In this document: in pieces, positions 18,936 through 29,091 of the stretch
How positions within the stretch are numbered: the stretch's first letter is position 1
How the letters are laid out: each line of letters begins with the position of its first letter
NCBI RefSeq assembly: GCF_016583575.1
Contig: NZ_NRRG01000001.1
Span: 186,001 to 250,000, forward strand
Direction: 5' to 3'
DNA length: 64,000 nt
DNA from: Thiocystis violacea
Lineage (GTDB): Bacteria > Pseudomonadota > Gammaproteobacteria > Chromatiales > Chromatiaceae
Made by a program: the position numbers and the translations under genes
The notes under the pieces: generated by a model
The model's database searches: none
Seen by the model: only the letters and a program-made list of their open reading frames with translations
What the model was told of the DNA's origin: nothing

Positions 18936-19447
18936 GGGGCGTGCGGGGGCGGCCCGTCAAACGTCGGCGAGGGGGGGCGCGACTCTGGCCCATGCTGCTG
19001 ACGCTGACGCTGGCCCTGTATCTGACCGTCCTGCCGATGCCGGCCTGGCCCATGGATTACCGACCACAGTGGGTGGTGCTCGTCGTGCTCTTCTGGTGTT
19101 TCGCCGCGCCCGAGCGGATGGGCGTCTTCCTGGGCTTCCTGATCGGCCTGATGCTCGATGTCCTCACCGGAACCTTGCTTGGCCAGCACGCGCTGGGGCT
19201 GTCGGTCACCGCCTATCTCGCCATCGTTCTGCGCCCGCGCATCCGCATCTTCCCGATCTGGCAGCAAACCTTTCTCGTGAGTCTGATCCTGCTGGCCGAG
19301 CGCCTGCTGACGCTCTGGGTGATCGGCGCGACCGGTCAGCCCATGCCGCCCGTCACCTACTGGATCTCCCCGCTGGTCGGCCTGTCCCTCTGGCCGCTCA
19401 TGGCCTGGCTCCTGCTTCCGTTCGAGCGCCGCGTGGGAGCGGATTGA
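18932..19447 (+). CDS. mreD: Rod-shape-determining membrane protein MreD
   Basis: 171 residues with about five hydrophobic helices, including LLTLTLALYLTVLPMPAWP, WVVLVVLFWCFAAP and FLGFLIGLMLDVLTGTLLGQ. The G-L-x-x-D-x-L-x-G-x-x-L-G-x-H-A motif is diagnostic. It completes MreBCD in the inner membrane. It overlaps mreC by 4 nt (ATGA) and is followed 3 nt later by mrdA. Confidence 0.93.
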   Translation: MRGVRGRPVKRRRGGARLWPMLLTLTLALYLTVLPMPAWPMDYRPQWVVLVVLFWCFAAPERMGVFLGFLIGLMLDVLTGTLLGQHALGLSVTAYLAIVLRPRIRIFPIWQQTFLVSLILLAERLLTLWVIGATGQPMPPVTYWISPLVGLSLWPLMAWLLLPFERRVGAD

Positions 19448-19450
19448 TCC

Positions 19451-21316
19451 ATGCTTGAAAGCAGCCTTGAGGATCGTCGGCACGAGCAGCGCCTGGTCCG
19501 AACCCGTGCCATCGCCGCCGCCGCGCTGGTGCTCCTGGGCGTCGCGCTGATCCTGGCGCGCCTGCTCCATCTGCAATCCGATCGTCACGAGCACTACTCG
19601 GTCCTGTCCAAGGACAATCGGGTCAAGATCCTGCCGGTTCCGCCCAACCGCGGCCTGATCTTCGACGCCAGCGGCGTCCTGCTGGCCGAGAATCATCCCT
19701 CCTTCGCGCTCCAGATCACGATCGAGAAGGTCGCGAATCTCGGCCAGACGATCGATGAACTGGCCAAGCTGGTCCCGATCGACGACAAGGACCGCGCCCG
19801 TTTCGAGCGTCTCAAGCGACAGCGGACGCGCTTTCAGGCGGTCCCCATCCGGCTCAACCTCACCCCCGCCGAGGTGGCCCGTTTCGCGGTCGACGGGCAT
19901 CGCTTTCCGGGCGTCGACGTCCATGCCGAACTCACCCGGACCTATCCGAAAGGCGGGCTGACGGCCCACGTGCTCGGCTACGTGGGGCGGATCAACGAAA
20001 AGGAACTGGCGAGCATCGACAAGGGCAACTATGCCGGGACCAACTTCATCGGCAAGGGCGGGGTCGAACTGGCGCACGAGGACGTGCTCCACGGCCGGGT
20101 CGGTTTCCAGCAGGTCGAGGTCAATGCCCGCGGACGCATCCTGCGGACCCTCGAAAACACCCCTCCCGAGCCGGGACAGGATCTTTATCTCTATCTCGAC
20201 ATCGCCCTGCAACAGGCCGCGACCGAGGCCCTCGGCGAGCATCGCGGCTCGGTGGTGGCGATCGATCCGCGCACGGGCGGCGTGCTGGCGCTGGTGAGCG
20301 CGCCGAGCTTCGATCCCAACCTCTTCGTCGAGGGCATCGGCCAAGCCGATTACAGCGCGCTTCTGCACTCGCCCGACAAGCCGCTCTACAACCGTGCCGT
20401 GCGCGGCCAGTATCCACCAGGGTCCACCATCAAGCCCTTCGTCGGTCTCGGGGGGCTGGCCCTCGGCGTCACCAATACCCGTAAGACGACCCATTGCCCA
20501 GGCCATTTCTCCCTGCCGGGACAAGGTCACCGGTTCCGCTGCTGGCGGCGCGGCGGGCATGGCTCGGTCAATCTGGAGTTGGCCGTCGTGCAGTCCTGCG
20601 ACGTCTACTTCTACTCCCTGGCCAACCAGATGGGGATCGATCGGCTGCATGGCTTCCTCTCCGAATTCGGCTTCGGCGCGCGCACCGGCATCGATGTCTC
20701 GGGCGAACTGCCGGGATTGCTGCCCTCGCGCGAGTGGAAGGAACGGGTGCGCAAGCAGCCCTGGTATCCCGGCGAGACGCTGATCGTGGGCATCGGCCAG
20801 GGCTATGTTCTCGCGACCCCGGTCCAGTTGGCGGCGGCCACCGCCGCCATGGCCAACAAGGGCCACTACATCCAGCCGCGGCTCGCCTACGCCCGTCGCG
20901 TGCCGGGCGCCGCGGCCGGGACCGCCTTTCCCACGGTCGAGCGCCGGATCCAACTGGCCAATCCGAGCGATTGGGACGTGATGATCAGGGACATGGCCCT
21001 GGTGGTGGAGAAAGGCACCGCCAGGCGGATTCAGTCCTCCAGCTATCGGATCGCCGGCAAGACCGGAACCTCCCAGGTCTTCACCGTCGGACAGAAGGAG
21101 TCCTACGTCGCCTCGCAGGTGCCCGAGCGTCTGCGCGATCACGCCCTCTTCGTGGCCTTCGCGCCGGTGGAGGATCCGCGCATCGCCGTCGCCGTGCTGG
21201 TGGAAAACGGCGGCCATGGCGGTTCGACCGCCGCCCCGATCGCGCGCCAGGTGATCGATGCCTACCTCGGCGGATCCAGCCCGATCGTCCAGGGAGGCGC
21301 GGACGATGGGGATTAG
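19451..21316 (+). CDS. mrdA: Penicillin-binding protein 2 (elongation transpeptidase)
   Basis: 621 residues. It has an N-terminal cytoplasmic segment, one TM helix (about 20-42), a pedestal/dimerisation domain, then the transpeptidase domain. Active-site motifs: S325-TIK328 in PPGSTIKPF, S382-C-D, and K537-TGT in IAGKTGTSQ. PBP2 crosslinks peptidoglycan during rod elongation together with RodA, whose gene overlaps its 3' end. Length and motif spacing are normal. Confidence 0.97.
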   Translation: MLESSLEDRRHEQRLVRTRAIAAAALVLLGVALILARLLHLQSDRHEHYSVLSKDNRVKILPVPPNRGLIFDASGVLLAENHPSFALQITIEKVANLGQTIDELAKLVPIDDKDRARFERLKRQRTRFQAVPIRLNLTPAEVARFAVDGHRFPGVDVHAELTRTYPKGGLTAHVLGYVGRINEKELASIDKGNYAGTNFIGKGGVELAHEDVLHGRVGFQQVEVNARGRILRTLENTPPEPGQDLYLYLDIALQQAATEALGEHRGSVVAIDPRTGGVLALVSAPSFDPNLFVEGIGQADYSALLHSPDKPLYNRAVRGQYPPGSTIKPFVGLGGLALGVTNTRKTTHCPGHFSLPGQGHRFRCWRRGGHGSVNLELAVVQSCDVYFYSLANQMGIDRLHGFLSEFGFGARTGIDVSGELPGLLPSREWKERVRKQPWYPGETLIVGIGQGYVLATPVQLAAATAAMANKGHYIQPRLAYARRVPGAAAGTAFPTVERRIQLANPSDWDVMIRDMALVVEKGTARRIQSSSYRIAGKTGTSQVFTVGQKESYVASQVPERLRDHALFVAFAPVEDPRIAVAVLVENGGHGGSTAAPIARQVIDAYLGGSSPIVQGGADDGD

Positions 21317-22436
21317 CCCCTTTTCCTCGCGGCTCGATTGGGACGTCCGGACGGCCGCTCCCGGCCTGCTGAAACGGATGCACGTCGATGTGCCGCTGCT
21401 GATGGGACTGCTGGCGCTCTGCGGCTTCGGACTCATGGTGCTCTACAGCGCCGGCGACCAGGACATCCAGGTCGTCGAGCGTCAGCTCATACGGCTTGGC
21501 ATCGCCTTCGGGCTCATGCTCGCCATCGCCCAGATCCCTCCGGCCAGTCTGCGGCGCTGGTCCTTCGGGCTCTATGCGTTCGGGGTTCTGATGCTGGTGG
21601 CGGTGCTGATCGTCGGCGATATCGGCAAGGGCGCGCAACGCTGGCTCGATTTCGGCGTGGTGCGCTTTCAACCCTCGGAGCTGCTGAAGCTCGCCGTGCC
21701 CATGACGGTCGCCTGGCTGCTGTCCATGCGCCCGCTGCCCCCGCGGCTCCTGAGTATCCTGCTGGCGATCATGCTGACCCTGATTCCGGTCGTGCTGATC
21801 GCCAAGCAGCCGGATCTGGGTACCTCTCTACTGGTCGTCAGCGCGGGCGTCACGGTGCTGTTCATCGCCGGCCTGAGCTGGCGCATGATCGTCGGGCTGA
21901 TCGTCGTCGCGGCAGCCTTGGCCCCATTGGTCTGGTTCGGCATGCACGACTACCAGCGCGCGCGGGTCATGACCTTTCTCGATCCGGAGACGGATCCGCT
22001 GGGGACCGGCTACCACATCATCCAATCGCAGATCGCGATCGGTTCCGGAGGTCTTTCGGGCAAGGGCTGGCTCAACGGCACCCAGTCCCATCTCGAATTC
22101 CTGCCCGAGCGCCACACCGATTTCATCTTCGCGGTAATCGGCGAGGAGTTCGGTTTCACCGGCATTCTGGCGCTGATTGGGCTCTATCTCTTCATCATCG
22201 GGCGAGGACTCCTGATCGCCGCGCGAGCACAGGAGAATTATGGCCGGATGCTGGCGGGTGGCCTGACCCTGGTGTTTTTCGTCTATCTGTTCGTCAACAC
22301 CGGGATGGTGATCGGCTTGTTGCCGGTGGTCGGCGTCCCCCTGCCCCTGATCAGTTACGGCGGCACCTCGATGGTGACGCTGCTGGCCGGTTTCGGGATG
22401 CTGATGTCGATCGAGACGCATCGCTCCAGGAAATAA
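21306..22436 (+). CDS. rodA: Peptidoglycan glycosyltransferase RodA (SEDS family)
   Basis: 376 residues from the ATG at 21306, overlapping mrdA by 11 nt; an earlier in-frame start inside mrdA is rejected. It has around ten TM helices. SEDS signatures are present: GDIGKGAQRWLDFG, FQPSELLKLAVPM, KQPDLGTSLLV, FLPERHTDFIFAVIGEEFGF and the C-terminal VPLPLISYGGTSMVTLLAGF. It polymerises glycan strands as partner of PBP2. Confidence 0.97.
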   Translation: MGISPFSSRLDWDVRTAAPGLLKRMHVDVPLLMGLLALCGFGLMVLYSAGDQDIQVVERQLIRLGIAFGLMLAIAQIPPASLRRWSFGLYAFGVLMLVAVLIVGDIGKGAQRWLDFGVVRFQPSELLKLAVPMTVAWLLSMRPLPPRLLSILLAIMLTLIPVVLIAKQPDLGTSLLVVSAGVTVLFIAGLSWRMIVGLIVVAAALAPLVWFGMHDYQRARVMTFLDPETDPLGTGYHIIQSQIAIGSGGLSGKGWLNGTQSHLEFLPERHTDFIFAVIGEEFGFTGILALIGLYLFIIGRGLLIAARAQENYGRMLAGGLTLVFFVYLFVNTGMVIGLLPVVGVPLPLISYGGTSMVTLLAGFGMLMSIETHRSRK

Positions 22437-22508
22437 CATGGAATGGCAATCGGTTTGAAAATATACTGCATGTAACGACTGAGATCTGAATCACCCTCGG
22501 AGCCCTGG

Positions 22509-23498
22509 ATGTCCGCCATCCGAGTCCTTGCCCTCGCGCTCGCCCTGAGTGCCTCCGTCCAGGCCACCGAGCCCGACGACTATCGCGCGGGCCTCGAGCC
22601 CTTCATCGCCGGGATGGCCGCCGAGCATGGCTTCGAGCCCGCGTCGCTGCGGACCATCCTGGGTCGGGCCAGCTACCGGCAAGACATCATCGACGCCATC
22701 GACCGACCTTACGAGGACAAATCCTGGACGGCCTATCGCCAGCTCTTCCTGACCCCGGAGCGCATCCAGGGCGGTGTCGACTTCTGGCGCGCCAATGCCG
22801 AGGATCTGTCGCGCGCCGAATCGATCCATGGGGTCGCTCCGGAGATCATCGTCGCCATCCTTGGGGTCGAGACCAAGTATGGGGCCAATGTCGGGGCGCA
22901 TCGGGTGCTCGACGCCCTGACGACCCTGGGATTCGCCTACCCCAAACGCGCCGACTTCTTTCGCTCCGAGCTGGCGCACTACCTGCTCCTGACCCGCGAG
23001 GAGGGACTCGATCCGCTCGCGACCCTCGGCTCCTACGCCGGGGCCATGGGCAAGCCTCAGTTCATTGCCTCCAGTTACCGCGCCCATGCGGTCGATTTCG
23101 ATGGGGATGGGCGGCGCGATCTCTGGAACAGCAACGCCGACGCGATCGGCAGTGTCGCCAACTATTTCAAACGACACGGCTGGCGGCCGGGTGCTCCGGT
23201 GGTCGTCCGGGCGAATCTCAAGGGCGAGCCGCCGACGGATTTCGAGATCGCCGGGAAACGCCCGGTCAAGCCCTTCCTGAGCCCGGATCGACTGAGCGAC
23301 GCCGGCATCGTCTGGAGCGAGCCGCTGGAGCCCGATCGGCCGCTGACCCTGATCCGGCTGGATGGCCCTACCGACGAATACTGGATCGGGCTCGAGAATT
23401 TCCATGTCGTGACCCGTTACAACCACAGCAACCTCTATGCGATGGCGGTATATCAGCTAAGCCAAGAGATTCGCGCGCGCCAAGGCGTGGAACCCTGA
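22509..23498 (+). CDS. mltB: Lytic murein transglycosylase B
   Basis: 329 residues with a signal peptide (VLALALALSASVQA) and no lipobox, so probably soluble in the periplasm rather than lipid-anchored. The catalytic glutamate is E121 in ILGVETKYG; LGSYAGAMGKPQF and the AVDFDGDGRRDLW loop are family signatures, the latter calcium-binding in E. coli Slt35. It cleaves glycan strands to 1,6-anhydro products. It lies 72 nt after rodA with a low-GC spacer, then rlpA follows. Confidence 0.95.
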   Translation: MSAIRVLALALALSASVQATEPDDYRAGLEPFIAGMAAEHGFEPASLRTILGRASYRQDIIDAIDRPYEDKSWTAYRQLFLTPERIQGGVDFWRANAEDLSRAESIHGVAPEIIVAILGVETKYGANVGAHRVLDALTTLGFAYPKRADFFRSELAHYLLLTREEGLDPLATLGSYAGAMGKPQFIASSYRAHAVDFDGDGRRDLWNSNADAIGSVANYFKRHGWRPGAPVVVRANLKGEPPTDFEIAGKRPVKPFLSPDRLSDAGIVWSEPLEPDRPLTLIRLDGPTDEYWIGLENFHVVTRYNHSNLYAMAVYQLSQEIRARQGVEP

Positions 23499-23531
23499 GC
23501 AACGACCCGGCTGGATTGGAGACGAGGCGGC

Positions 23532-24542
23532 ATGCCACGAACGACAGACATCGATCGCTCGATCGCGAGCGGCCTGGCCGGGAACGGCCCAAACCCAAAC
23601 ACGTTCCACTGGCTGCTGATCGCCACCCTCCTGCTGTCGCTGGTGGGTTGTTCCAGTCAGGGCAAACGTACGGCGGACGGCGACGCGATCCCGCCCGAGA
23701 TCGCCCGCATTCCGGATGCCGTGCCCAAGGTCGAGCCCCTGTCGCGGTCCGGCAACGCGGAATCCTATGTCGTCCGCGGCCAGCGTTATCGCACCAAGAA
23801 GTCCAGTCGGGGCCATGTCGAGCGCGGGCTGGCCTCCTGGTACGGCGAGCCCTTCCACGGTCGCAAGACCAGTTCGGGCGAGGTCTACGACATGCACGCC
23901 ATGAGCGCCGCCCACAAGACCCTGCCATTACCGACCTACGCGCGTGTCACCAACGTCGACAACGGCCGCAGCGTGGTGGTCCGGATCAACGATCGCGGAC
24001 CCTTTCACGGACCGCGCATCATTGATCTGTCCTATACGGCGGCCGTCAAACTCGGGGTGGCGAGGACGGGCACGGCGATGGTCGAGGTCCGCGCGGTCGA
24101 GCCGAAAAAACGCCGCTGGGGCCTGGGCCTCTTCCTGGCCGATCAAGACGAGACCCGCGCCAGCCCCTCGACGCCCGCCTCGCGCTCGGCCAGGGCCAGC
24201 GCGCGCCAGCGCCCCCCGAGCACCGGTGGCGAGAAGACCTCCTCGGCGCGCGCCCCGTCGGCCGCGCGAACCCCTAGTCCGCGGATCGTCGCGGATCGCG
24301 CCGAGTCTCCGATCTATCTCCAGGTCGGCGCCTTTGGCGAGCCTGGGAACGCCGAACGCCTGCGCTCCCGACTGATGGCGGAACATCGCCGGGACGACAT
24401 CCGCATCGTCGAACCGGGTGTCGCCGGGGCCGGGCTCTACAAGGTCAGAATCGGTCCGCTGGACTCCGAACGGGACGCGGAACGGCTCTCGCGACAACTC
24501 GCCACGCTCGGCGTGGAGGCTCCCCGGCGGGTGTCGAACTGA
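23532..24542 (+). CDS. rlpA: Rare lipoprotein A (septal/peptidoglycan lytic transglycosylase)
   Basis: 336 residues. It is a lipoprotein with lipobox LVGC at C40 after a hydrophobic stretch; the cytoplasmic N-terminal tail is longer than usual. A double-psi beta-barrel spans about 96-185 (GLASWYGEPFHGRKTSSGEV, VRINDRGPFHGPRIIDLSYT). It is followed by a Pro/Arg/Ser-rich linker and a SPOR domain (about 258-333; IYLQVGAFGEPGNAERLRSR). SPOR binds denuded glycan at septa. The mltB-rlpA-dacC order is conserved. Confidence 0.94.
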   Translation: MPRTTDIDRSIASGLAGNGPNPNTFHWLLIATLLLSLVGCSSQGKRTADGDAIPPEIARIPDAVPKVEPLSRSGNAESYVVRGQRYRTKKSSRGHVERGLASWYGEPFHGRKTSSGEVYDMHAMSAAHKTLPLPTYARVTNVDNGRSVVVRINDRGPFHGPRIIDLSYTAAVKLGVARTGTAMVEVRAVEPKKRRWGLGLFLADQDETRASPSTPASRSARASARQRPPSTGGEKTSSARAPSAARTPSPRIVADRAESPIYLQVGAFGEPGNAERLRSRLMAEHRRDDIRIVEPGVAGAGLYKVRIGPLDSERDAERLSRQLATLGVEAPRRVSN

Positions 24543-24618
24543 GGTTCGGTGCCATTTTCGAGAATCTAAGGGTAAAATGCGTCCAATCCTCCCGCCATCC
24601 CCAAGTCCCGGATCCTTC

Positions 24619-25758
24619 ATGAAATCTGCTGTCAGGCTTTCGCTCTCGTGGTTCTTGCTTTGCGTCTTGCCTGCTATCGCCCTAGGGGCGCCGCCCACCG
24701 TTTCCGCTCCGGAATTGCAGGCCAAGGGCTATCTGCTGGTCGATTTCAACAGCAACCAAACCCTGGCCGAGCTCAACGCCGACGAGCGACTGGAGCCCGC
24801 CAGCCTGACCAAGATCATGACCGCCTACGTGGTGTTCCGAGAGATCGGCTCGGGTCGGATCAAGCTCAGCGATCAGGTGCTGGTCAGCGAAAAGGCGTGG
24901 CGGACGGGCGGCTCCAAGATGTTCATCGAGGTCGGTAAGCAGGTCAGCGTCGAGGATCTGCTCAAGGGCATGATGATCCAATCCGGCAACGATGCCAGCG
25001 TGGCCCTGGCCGAGCACGTCTCGGGCAACCAGGAGTCCTTCGCGGCGCTCATGAACAGCCATGCCCAGCGGCTTGGCATGTCGAACTCTCATTTCACCAA
25101 CCCCAACGGCTTGCCCGACCCCGAGCTCTACACCACGGCGCGGGACATGGCCAGGGTCGCCACGGCCTTGATTCGGGAGTTCCCGGACTACTATGCCTGG
25201 TACAGCAACCTGGAGTTCACCTACAACGGCATCACCCAGCCCAACCGTAACCCGCTGCTCAAGCGCGATGCCTCGGCGGATGGCATCAAGACGGGTTACA
25301 CCAAGGCCGCCGGCTACTGTCTGGTGGGTTCGGCCAAGCGCGGCGACATGCGCCTGGTTTCCGTCGTCATGGGCTCGGCCAGTCCCAACGCGCGCGCCGA
25401 GGCCAGTCTGGCCCTGCTCAACCACGGATTCCGCGCCTACGAGAGCCACCGGCTCTATCCCGCCGGGCAGCCGATCGAGACCCTGCGCGTCTGGTACGGC
25501 GAACAGGAAACGCTCCCCGTTGGTCCCTCGCTGGACGTGGTGGCCACGATTCCCCGCGGCAACTATGACAAGTTGAGCGCGCGTCTCGAGAAGACCTCCG
25601 AGCTCGATGCCCCGATCGCCAAGGACGCGCGCATCGGCGACGTCGTGGTCACCATGGGCGAGGAGGAAATCATCCGCGTCCCCCTGGTCGCCCTGGAAGA
25701 GGTGCCGGAGGGCGGTCTCTGGCGCAAGGCCAAGGACAGCGTCCTGCGGATGTTCTGA
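24619..25758 (+). CDS. dacC: D-alanyl-D-alanine carboxypeptidase (PBP5/6 type)
   Basis: 379 residues from the ATG at 24619. It has a signal peptide MKSAVRLSLSWFLLCVLPAI, cleaved near ALGAPP. Active-site motifs: S62-LTK65, S122-GN, K224-TG. A C-terminal PBP5-like beta domain and an amphipathic anchor (WRKAKDSVLRMF) follow. It trims the terminal D-Ala of peptidoglycan stem peptides in the periplasm. Another in-frame ATG at 24577 would place charged residues before the signal peptide. The symbol could equally be dacA. The D-amino-acid aminotransferase gene follows 29 nt later. Confidence 0.94.
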   Translation: MKSAVRLSLSWFLLCVLPAIALGAPPTVSAPELQAKGYLLVDFNSNQTLAELNADERLEPASLTKIMTAYVVFREIGSGRIKLSDQVLVSEKAWRTGGSKMFIEVGKQVSVEDLLKGMMIQSGNDASVALAEHVSGNQESFAALMNSHAQRLGMSNSHFTNPNGLPDPELYTTARDMARVATALIREFPDYYAWYSNLEFTYNGITQPNRNPLLKRDASADGIKTGYTKAAGYCLVGSAKRGDMRLVSVVMGSASPNARAEASLALLNHGFRAYESHRLYPAGQPIETLRVWYGEQETLPVGPSLDVVATIPRGNYDKLSARLEKTSELDAPIAKDARIGDVVVTMGEEEIIRVPLVALEEVPEGGLWRKAKDSVLRMF

Positions 25759-25787
25759 CCCTGGTCGGTGATTTCGAGGCGCGTTCA

Positions 25788-26648
25788 ATGAAGGAGTTGT
25801 ATCTCAACGGCGCATTCATGCCCCCCGACGAGGCGCGGATCTCGGTCATGGACCGGGGTTTTCTCTTCGGCGACGGCGTCTATGAGGTGATCCCGAGCTA
25901 CGGGGGCCGCTTCCTCGGGCTGGAACCACATCTGGACCGGCTCGACGCCAGCCTCGCGGCCCTGCGGCTCGCCAATCCGCTCGCGCGCGAGACCTGGCGA
26001 TCGGTGCTCCAGCGGCTGATCGGGACGCCTCCCGCGCCGGATCAATACGTCTATCTCCAGATCACCCGAGGCGCGCCGCCGGAGCGCGATCATCTCTGCC
26101 CGGAGAGCACCGAGCCGACCGTCATGGCCCTCGCCAGGCCCATCAAGCCGCGCGCTCCGACGGTGGCCGAGCGGGGCGTGACCTGCATCACCCGACCGGA
26201 TATCCGCTGGCTGCGCGGAGAGATCAAATCCATCTCGCTGGTCGCCTCGGTCATGATGCGACGCGAGGCGGCGGACGCGGGCGCGCTGGAGACCATCATG
26301 CATCGCGACGGACAGGTGACCGAGGGGGCCGTTTCCAATGTCTTCGTCGTCACTGGCGATGAACTCGCGACCCCGCCCAAGGGTCATCTGTTGCTGCCCG
26401 GCATCACGCGCGAGCTGGCCCTGCTCCTGGCGCGCGACCATGGCATTCGCTTCCTGGAGCACCCCATTCCACTCGAAACCCTGCGCGGCGCGGATGAAGT
26501 CTGGCTCAGCAGTTCGACCCGCGAGATCCTGCCGGTCACCCGGCTGGATGATCGGCCGGTGGGCACGGGACTCCCGGGGCCGCTCTGGCGGCGAATCGAT
26601 GCGCTCTATCAGGACTACAAGGCGCGGGTACGCGAAGGCCATGTCTGA
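25788..26648 (+). CDS. D-amino-acid aminotransferase (branched-chain aminotransferase fold)
   Basis: 286 residues of PLP fold type IV. The Schiff-base lysine is K147 in RGEIKSISLVAS. EGAVSNVFVV (phosphate-binding) and the N-terminal FLFGDGVYEV are family signatures, and the sequence resembles D-alanine transaminases (DAAT) more than IlvE. It interconverts D-Ala and D-Glu with 2-oxo acids, which suits its place after a peptidoglycan carboxypeptidase. Downstream it overlaps ybeD by 8 nt. Confidence 0.88.
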   Translation: MKELYLNGAFMPPDEARISVMDRGFLFGDGVYEVIPSYGGRFLGLEPHLDRLDASLAALRLANPLARETWRSVLQRLIGTPPAPDQYVYLQITRGAPPERDHLCPESTEPTVMALARPIKPRAPTVAERGVTCITRPDIRWLRGEIKSISLVASVMMRREAADAGALETIMHRDGQVTEGAVSNVFVVTGDELATPPKGHLLLPGITRELALLLARDHGIRFLEHPIPLETLRGADEVWLSSSTREILPVTRLDDRPVGTGLPGPLWRRIDALYQDYKARVREGHV

Positions 26649-26910
26649 CGACCAGGAAACCCTGCTCACCTTCCCCTGCCGTTTTCAGATCAAGGCGATG
26701 GGTCTGGCCGACAGCGGCCTGGAGTCGGTGGTGATCGAGATCGTCGGCCGTCACGCCGAAGGGATCGACGAGACGGCCATCTCCGTTCGTCCCAGCCGGG
26801 GCGGGAAATGGATCGCCGTGACCCTCACCATCGAGGCACGGAGCAAACCGCAGCTCGACGCCATCTATCGCGAGCTGAGCGCCCACGAGCGGGTAGCCTG
26901 GCTCCTGTGA
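26641..26910 (+). CDS. ybeD: DUF493 (YbeD) family protein
   Basis: 89 residues from the ATG at 26641. The pattern [23 protein letters not shown] and the C-terminal [14 protein letters not shown] matches YbeD/DUF493, a small ferredoxin-like-fold protein of unknown function. ybeD-lipB adjacency is conserved in gammaproteobacteria. It overlaps both neighbours, so dat-ybeD-lipB are likely translationally coupled. Confidence 0.93.
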   Translation: MSDDQETLLTFPCRFQIKAMGLADSGLESVVIEIVGRHAEGIDETAISVRPSRGGKWIAVTLTIEARSKPQLDAIYRELSAHERVAWLL

Positions 26911-27572
26911 GCGACGCCTTGCCGTCCGACCTCCGTCCACTCCGGCTCAGGCGCCCGCCGGGACTCCAGGACTATCTGGTTACGCTGAACGCGATGCGCG
27001 ATTTCACCGACGCCCGTGACGCCGAGACCCTCGACGAGCTTTGGATACTCGAACACCCGCCGGTCTTCACCCTGGGCCAGGCCGGCCGGCGCGAACACCT
27101 GCTCGCCCCCGGCGATATCCCGGTCATCCAGGTCGACCGCGGCGGCCAGGTCACCTACCACGGGCCGGGTCAAGTGATCGCCTATCTGATGCTGGATCTG
27201 AGGCGCGCGGGGCTGGGCGTCAAGCGACTGGTCAACCTGTTGGAGCAGTCGGTGATCGATCTGCTGGGCGACCATGGCATCAAGGCCAGCCGGCGGACGG
27301 ACGCGCCCGGGGTCTATGTCGCGGGCGCCAAGATCGCCTCGCTGGGGCTGCGGGTACGCAACGGCTGCTGCTATCACGGGCTGGCGCTCAATGTCGCCAT
27401 GGATCTGGAGCCCTTCGGACGGATCAATCCCTGCGGTCATGCCGGGCTTCCCATTACTCAGATCTCGGATCTGGTCACCGGCGTCTCGGTGGCCGACGCC
27501 GGCGACGCGCTGGCCAGCACACTGGGTCGCGCCCTCAACCTGAGGCCGCTATCGCCGAGCGACAGGGCCTGA
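26907..27572 (+). CDS. lipB: Octanoyl-ACP:protein N-octanoyltransferase
   Basis: 221 residues from a GTG at 26907 that overlaps the ybeD stop (GTGA); a start further upstream inside ybeD is rejected. It transfers octanoyl groups from ACP to lipoyl domains. [20 protein letters not shown] is diagnostic; the catalytic pair is K142 in GAKIASLG and C176 in INPCGH. lipA, often next, is absent from this window; gatB follows instead. Confidence 0.96.
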   Translation: MSDALPSDLRPLRLRRPPGLQDYLVTLNAMRDFTDARDAETLDELWILEHPPVFTLGQAGRREHLLAPGDIPVIQVDRGGQVTYHGPGQVIAYLMLDLRRAGLGVKRLVNLLEQSVIDLLGDHGIKASRRTDAPGVYVAGAKIASLGLRVRNGCCYHGLALNVAMDLEPFGRINPCGHAGLPITQISDLVTGVSVADAGDALASTLGRALNLRPLSPSDRA

Positions 27573-27657
27573 TGGATGGCCCGGGCCGGCTCCGGCATTG
27601 GACGAGACTCGAATCCCCACTCCACACCTTTCACTGAATCACCGAACAGGTCCAGCC

Positions 27658-29091
27658 ATGCCATGGGAAACCGTCATCGGTCTCGAGATCCATACCCAGC
27701 TCGCGACCCAATCCAAGATCTTCTCGGGCGCGCCGACCGCCTTCGGCGCCGCGCCCAACACCCAAGCCTGCGCCATCGATCTGGGGCTGCCGGGCGTGCT
27801 GCCGGTACTCAACGAACGGGCGGTCAAGCTGGCCGTGCGCTTCGGTAAGGCGATCGAGGCCGAGATCGCGCCGCGTTCCATCTTCGCGCGCAAGAATTAT
27901 TTCTACCCGGATCTGCCCAAGGGCTATCAGATCAGCCAGTACGAATTGCCGATCGTGGGCCGGGGCCAGGTCGAGATCGTGCTGGACGACGGCACGGTCA
28001 AGACGGTCGGGGTGACGCGCGCCCATCTGGAGGAGGACGCGGGTAAATCGCTGCACGAGGATTTCCACGGCCTCACCGGCATCGATCTGAACCGCGCCGG
28101 AACGCCGCTGCTGGAGATCGTTTCCGAGCCCGACATGCGCTCGCCCCAGGAGGCGGTGGCCTACGCCAAGAAGATCCACCAGCTCGTGCGCTATATCGGC
28201 ATCAGCGACGGCAACATGCAGGAGGGCTCCTTCCGCATGGACGCCAACGTTTCGGTGCGTCCGGTCGGTCAGAAGGCGCTCGGCACCCGCGCCGAGATCA
28301 AGAACGTCAACTCCTTCCGCTTCCTGGAGAAGGCGATCCAGTTCGAGGTCGAGCGTCAGATCGATCTGATCGAGGGCGGCGGCACCGTGGTCCAGGAGAC
28401 CCGGCTCTACGATGCCGCCAAGGACGAAACACGCTCCATGCGCGGCAAGGAGGAGGCGAACGATTACCGCTATTTCCCGGATCCGGATCTGCTGCCGGTG
28501 GAGATCGACGCGGCCTTCCTGGCGGAGGCGACCGCGGATCTGCCGGAATTGCCGGACGCCAAGCGCGCCCGTTTCCAGGTCGATCATGGTCTGTCGGAAT
28601 ACGACGCCAACCTGCTGACCGCGACCCGCGAACTGGCCGACTATTTCGAGACCGTCGCCCGTGACAGCGGCGAACCCAAGCTGGCCGCCAACTGGGTCGG
28701 CGGCGAACTCATGGCCGCGCTCAACAAGACCGAGGGCGATCTCGCCGGATGTCCGATCAGCGCGACCAGGCTGGCCGGGCTGATCCGTCGCATCCAGGAC
28801 GGCACCATCTCCGGCAAGATCGCCAAGCAGGTGTTCGAGGCGATGTGGAACGGCGGGGGCGACGCGGATCAGGTGATCGAGGCCCAGGGGCTCAGGCAGA
28901 TCACCGACAGCGGCGCCATCGAAACCCTGATCGACGCCATCATCGCCGCCAATCCGGATCAGGTGGAGCAATACCGCGCCGGCAAGGATAAGGTGTTCGG
29001 CTTCTTCGTCGGTCAGGCGATGAAGCAGAGCGGCGGCAAGGCCAATCCGGCCCAGGTGAACGATATCCTCAAGCGCAAGCTGGCGCCCTGA
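27658..29091 (+). CDS. gatB: Asp-tRNA(Asn)/Glu-tRNA(Gln) amidotransferase subunit B
   Basis: 477 residues from the ATG at 27658 ([15 protein letters not shown]); an upstream in-frame start is rejected. It binds the mischarged tRNA and carries the kinase/transamidation site. Family motifs: [57 protein letters not shown], and the C-terminal YqeY-like domain ([13 protein letters not shown]). It lies far from gatCA. A 46-nt repeat begins on its stop codon. Confidence 0.97.
   Translation: MPWETVIGLEIHTQLATQSKIFSGAPTAFGAAPNTQACAIDLGLPGVLPVLNERAVKLAVRFGKAIEAEIAPRSIFARKNYFYPDLPKGYQISQYELPIVGRGQVEIVLDDGTVKTVGVTRAHLEEDAGKSLHEDFHGLTGIDLNRAGTPLLEIVSEPDMRSPQEAVAYAKKIHQLVRYIGISDGNMQEGSFRMDANVSVRPVGQKALGTRAEIKNVNSFRFLEKAIQFEVERQIDLIEGGGTVVQETRLYDAAKDETRSMRGKEEANDYRYFPDPDLLPVEIDAAFLAEATADLPELPDAKRARFQVDHGLSEYDANLLTATRELADYFETVARDSGEPKLAANWVGGELMAALNKTEGDLAGCPISATRLAGLIRRIQDGTISGKIAKQVFEAMWNGGGDADQVIEAQGLRQITDSGAIETLIDAIIAANPDQVEQYRAGKDKVFGFFVGQAMKQSGGKANPAQVNDILKRKLAP

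Noticed and set aside
19435-19447. GTGGGAGCGG motif resembling a REP arm at the mreD end
   Set aside because: No inverted partner nearby; it is coding sequence for the mreD C-terminus.
18749-21436. Long minus-strand open frame (about 895 codons) opposite mreCD-mrdA
   Set aside because: The sense strand encodes clear MreC, MreD and PBP2 with all motifs; the antisense frame has none.
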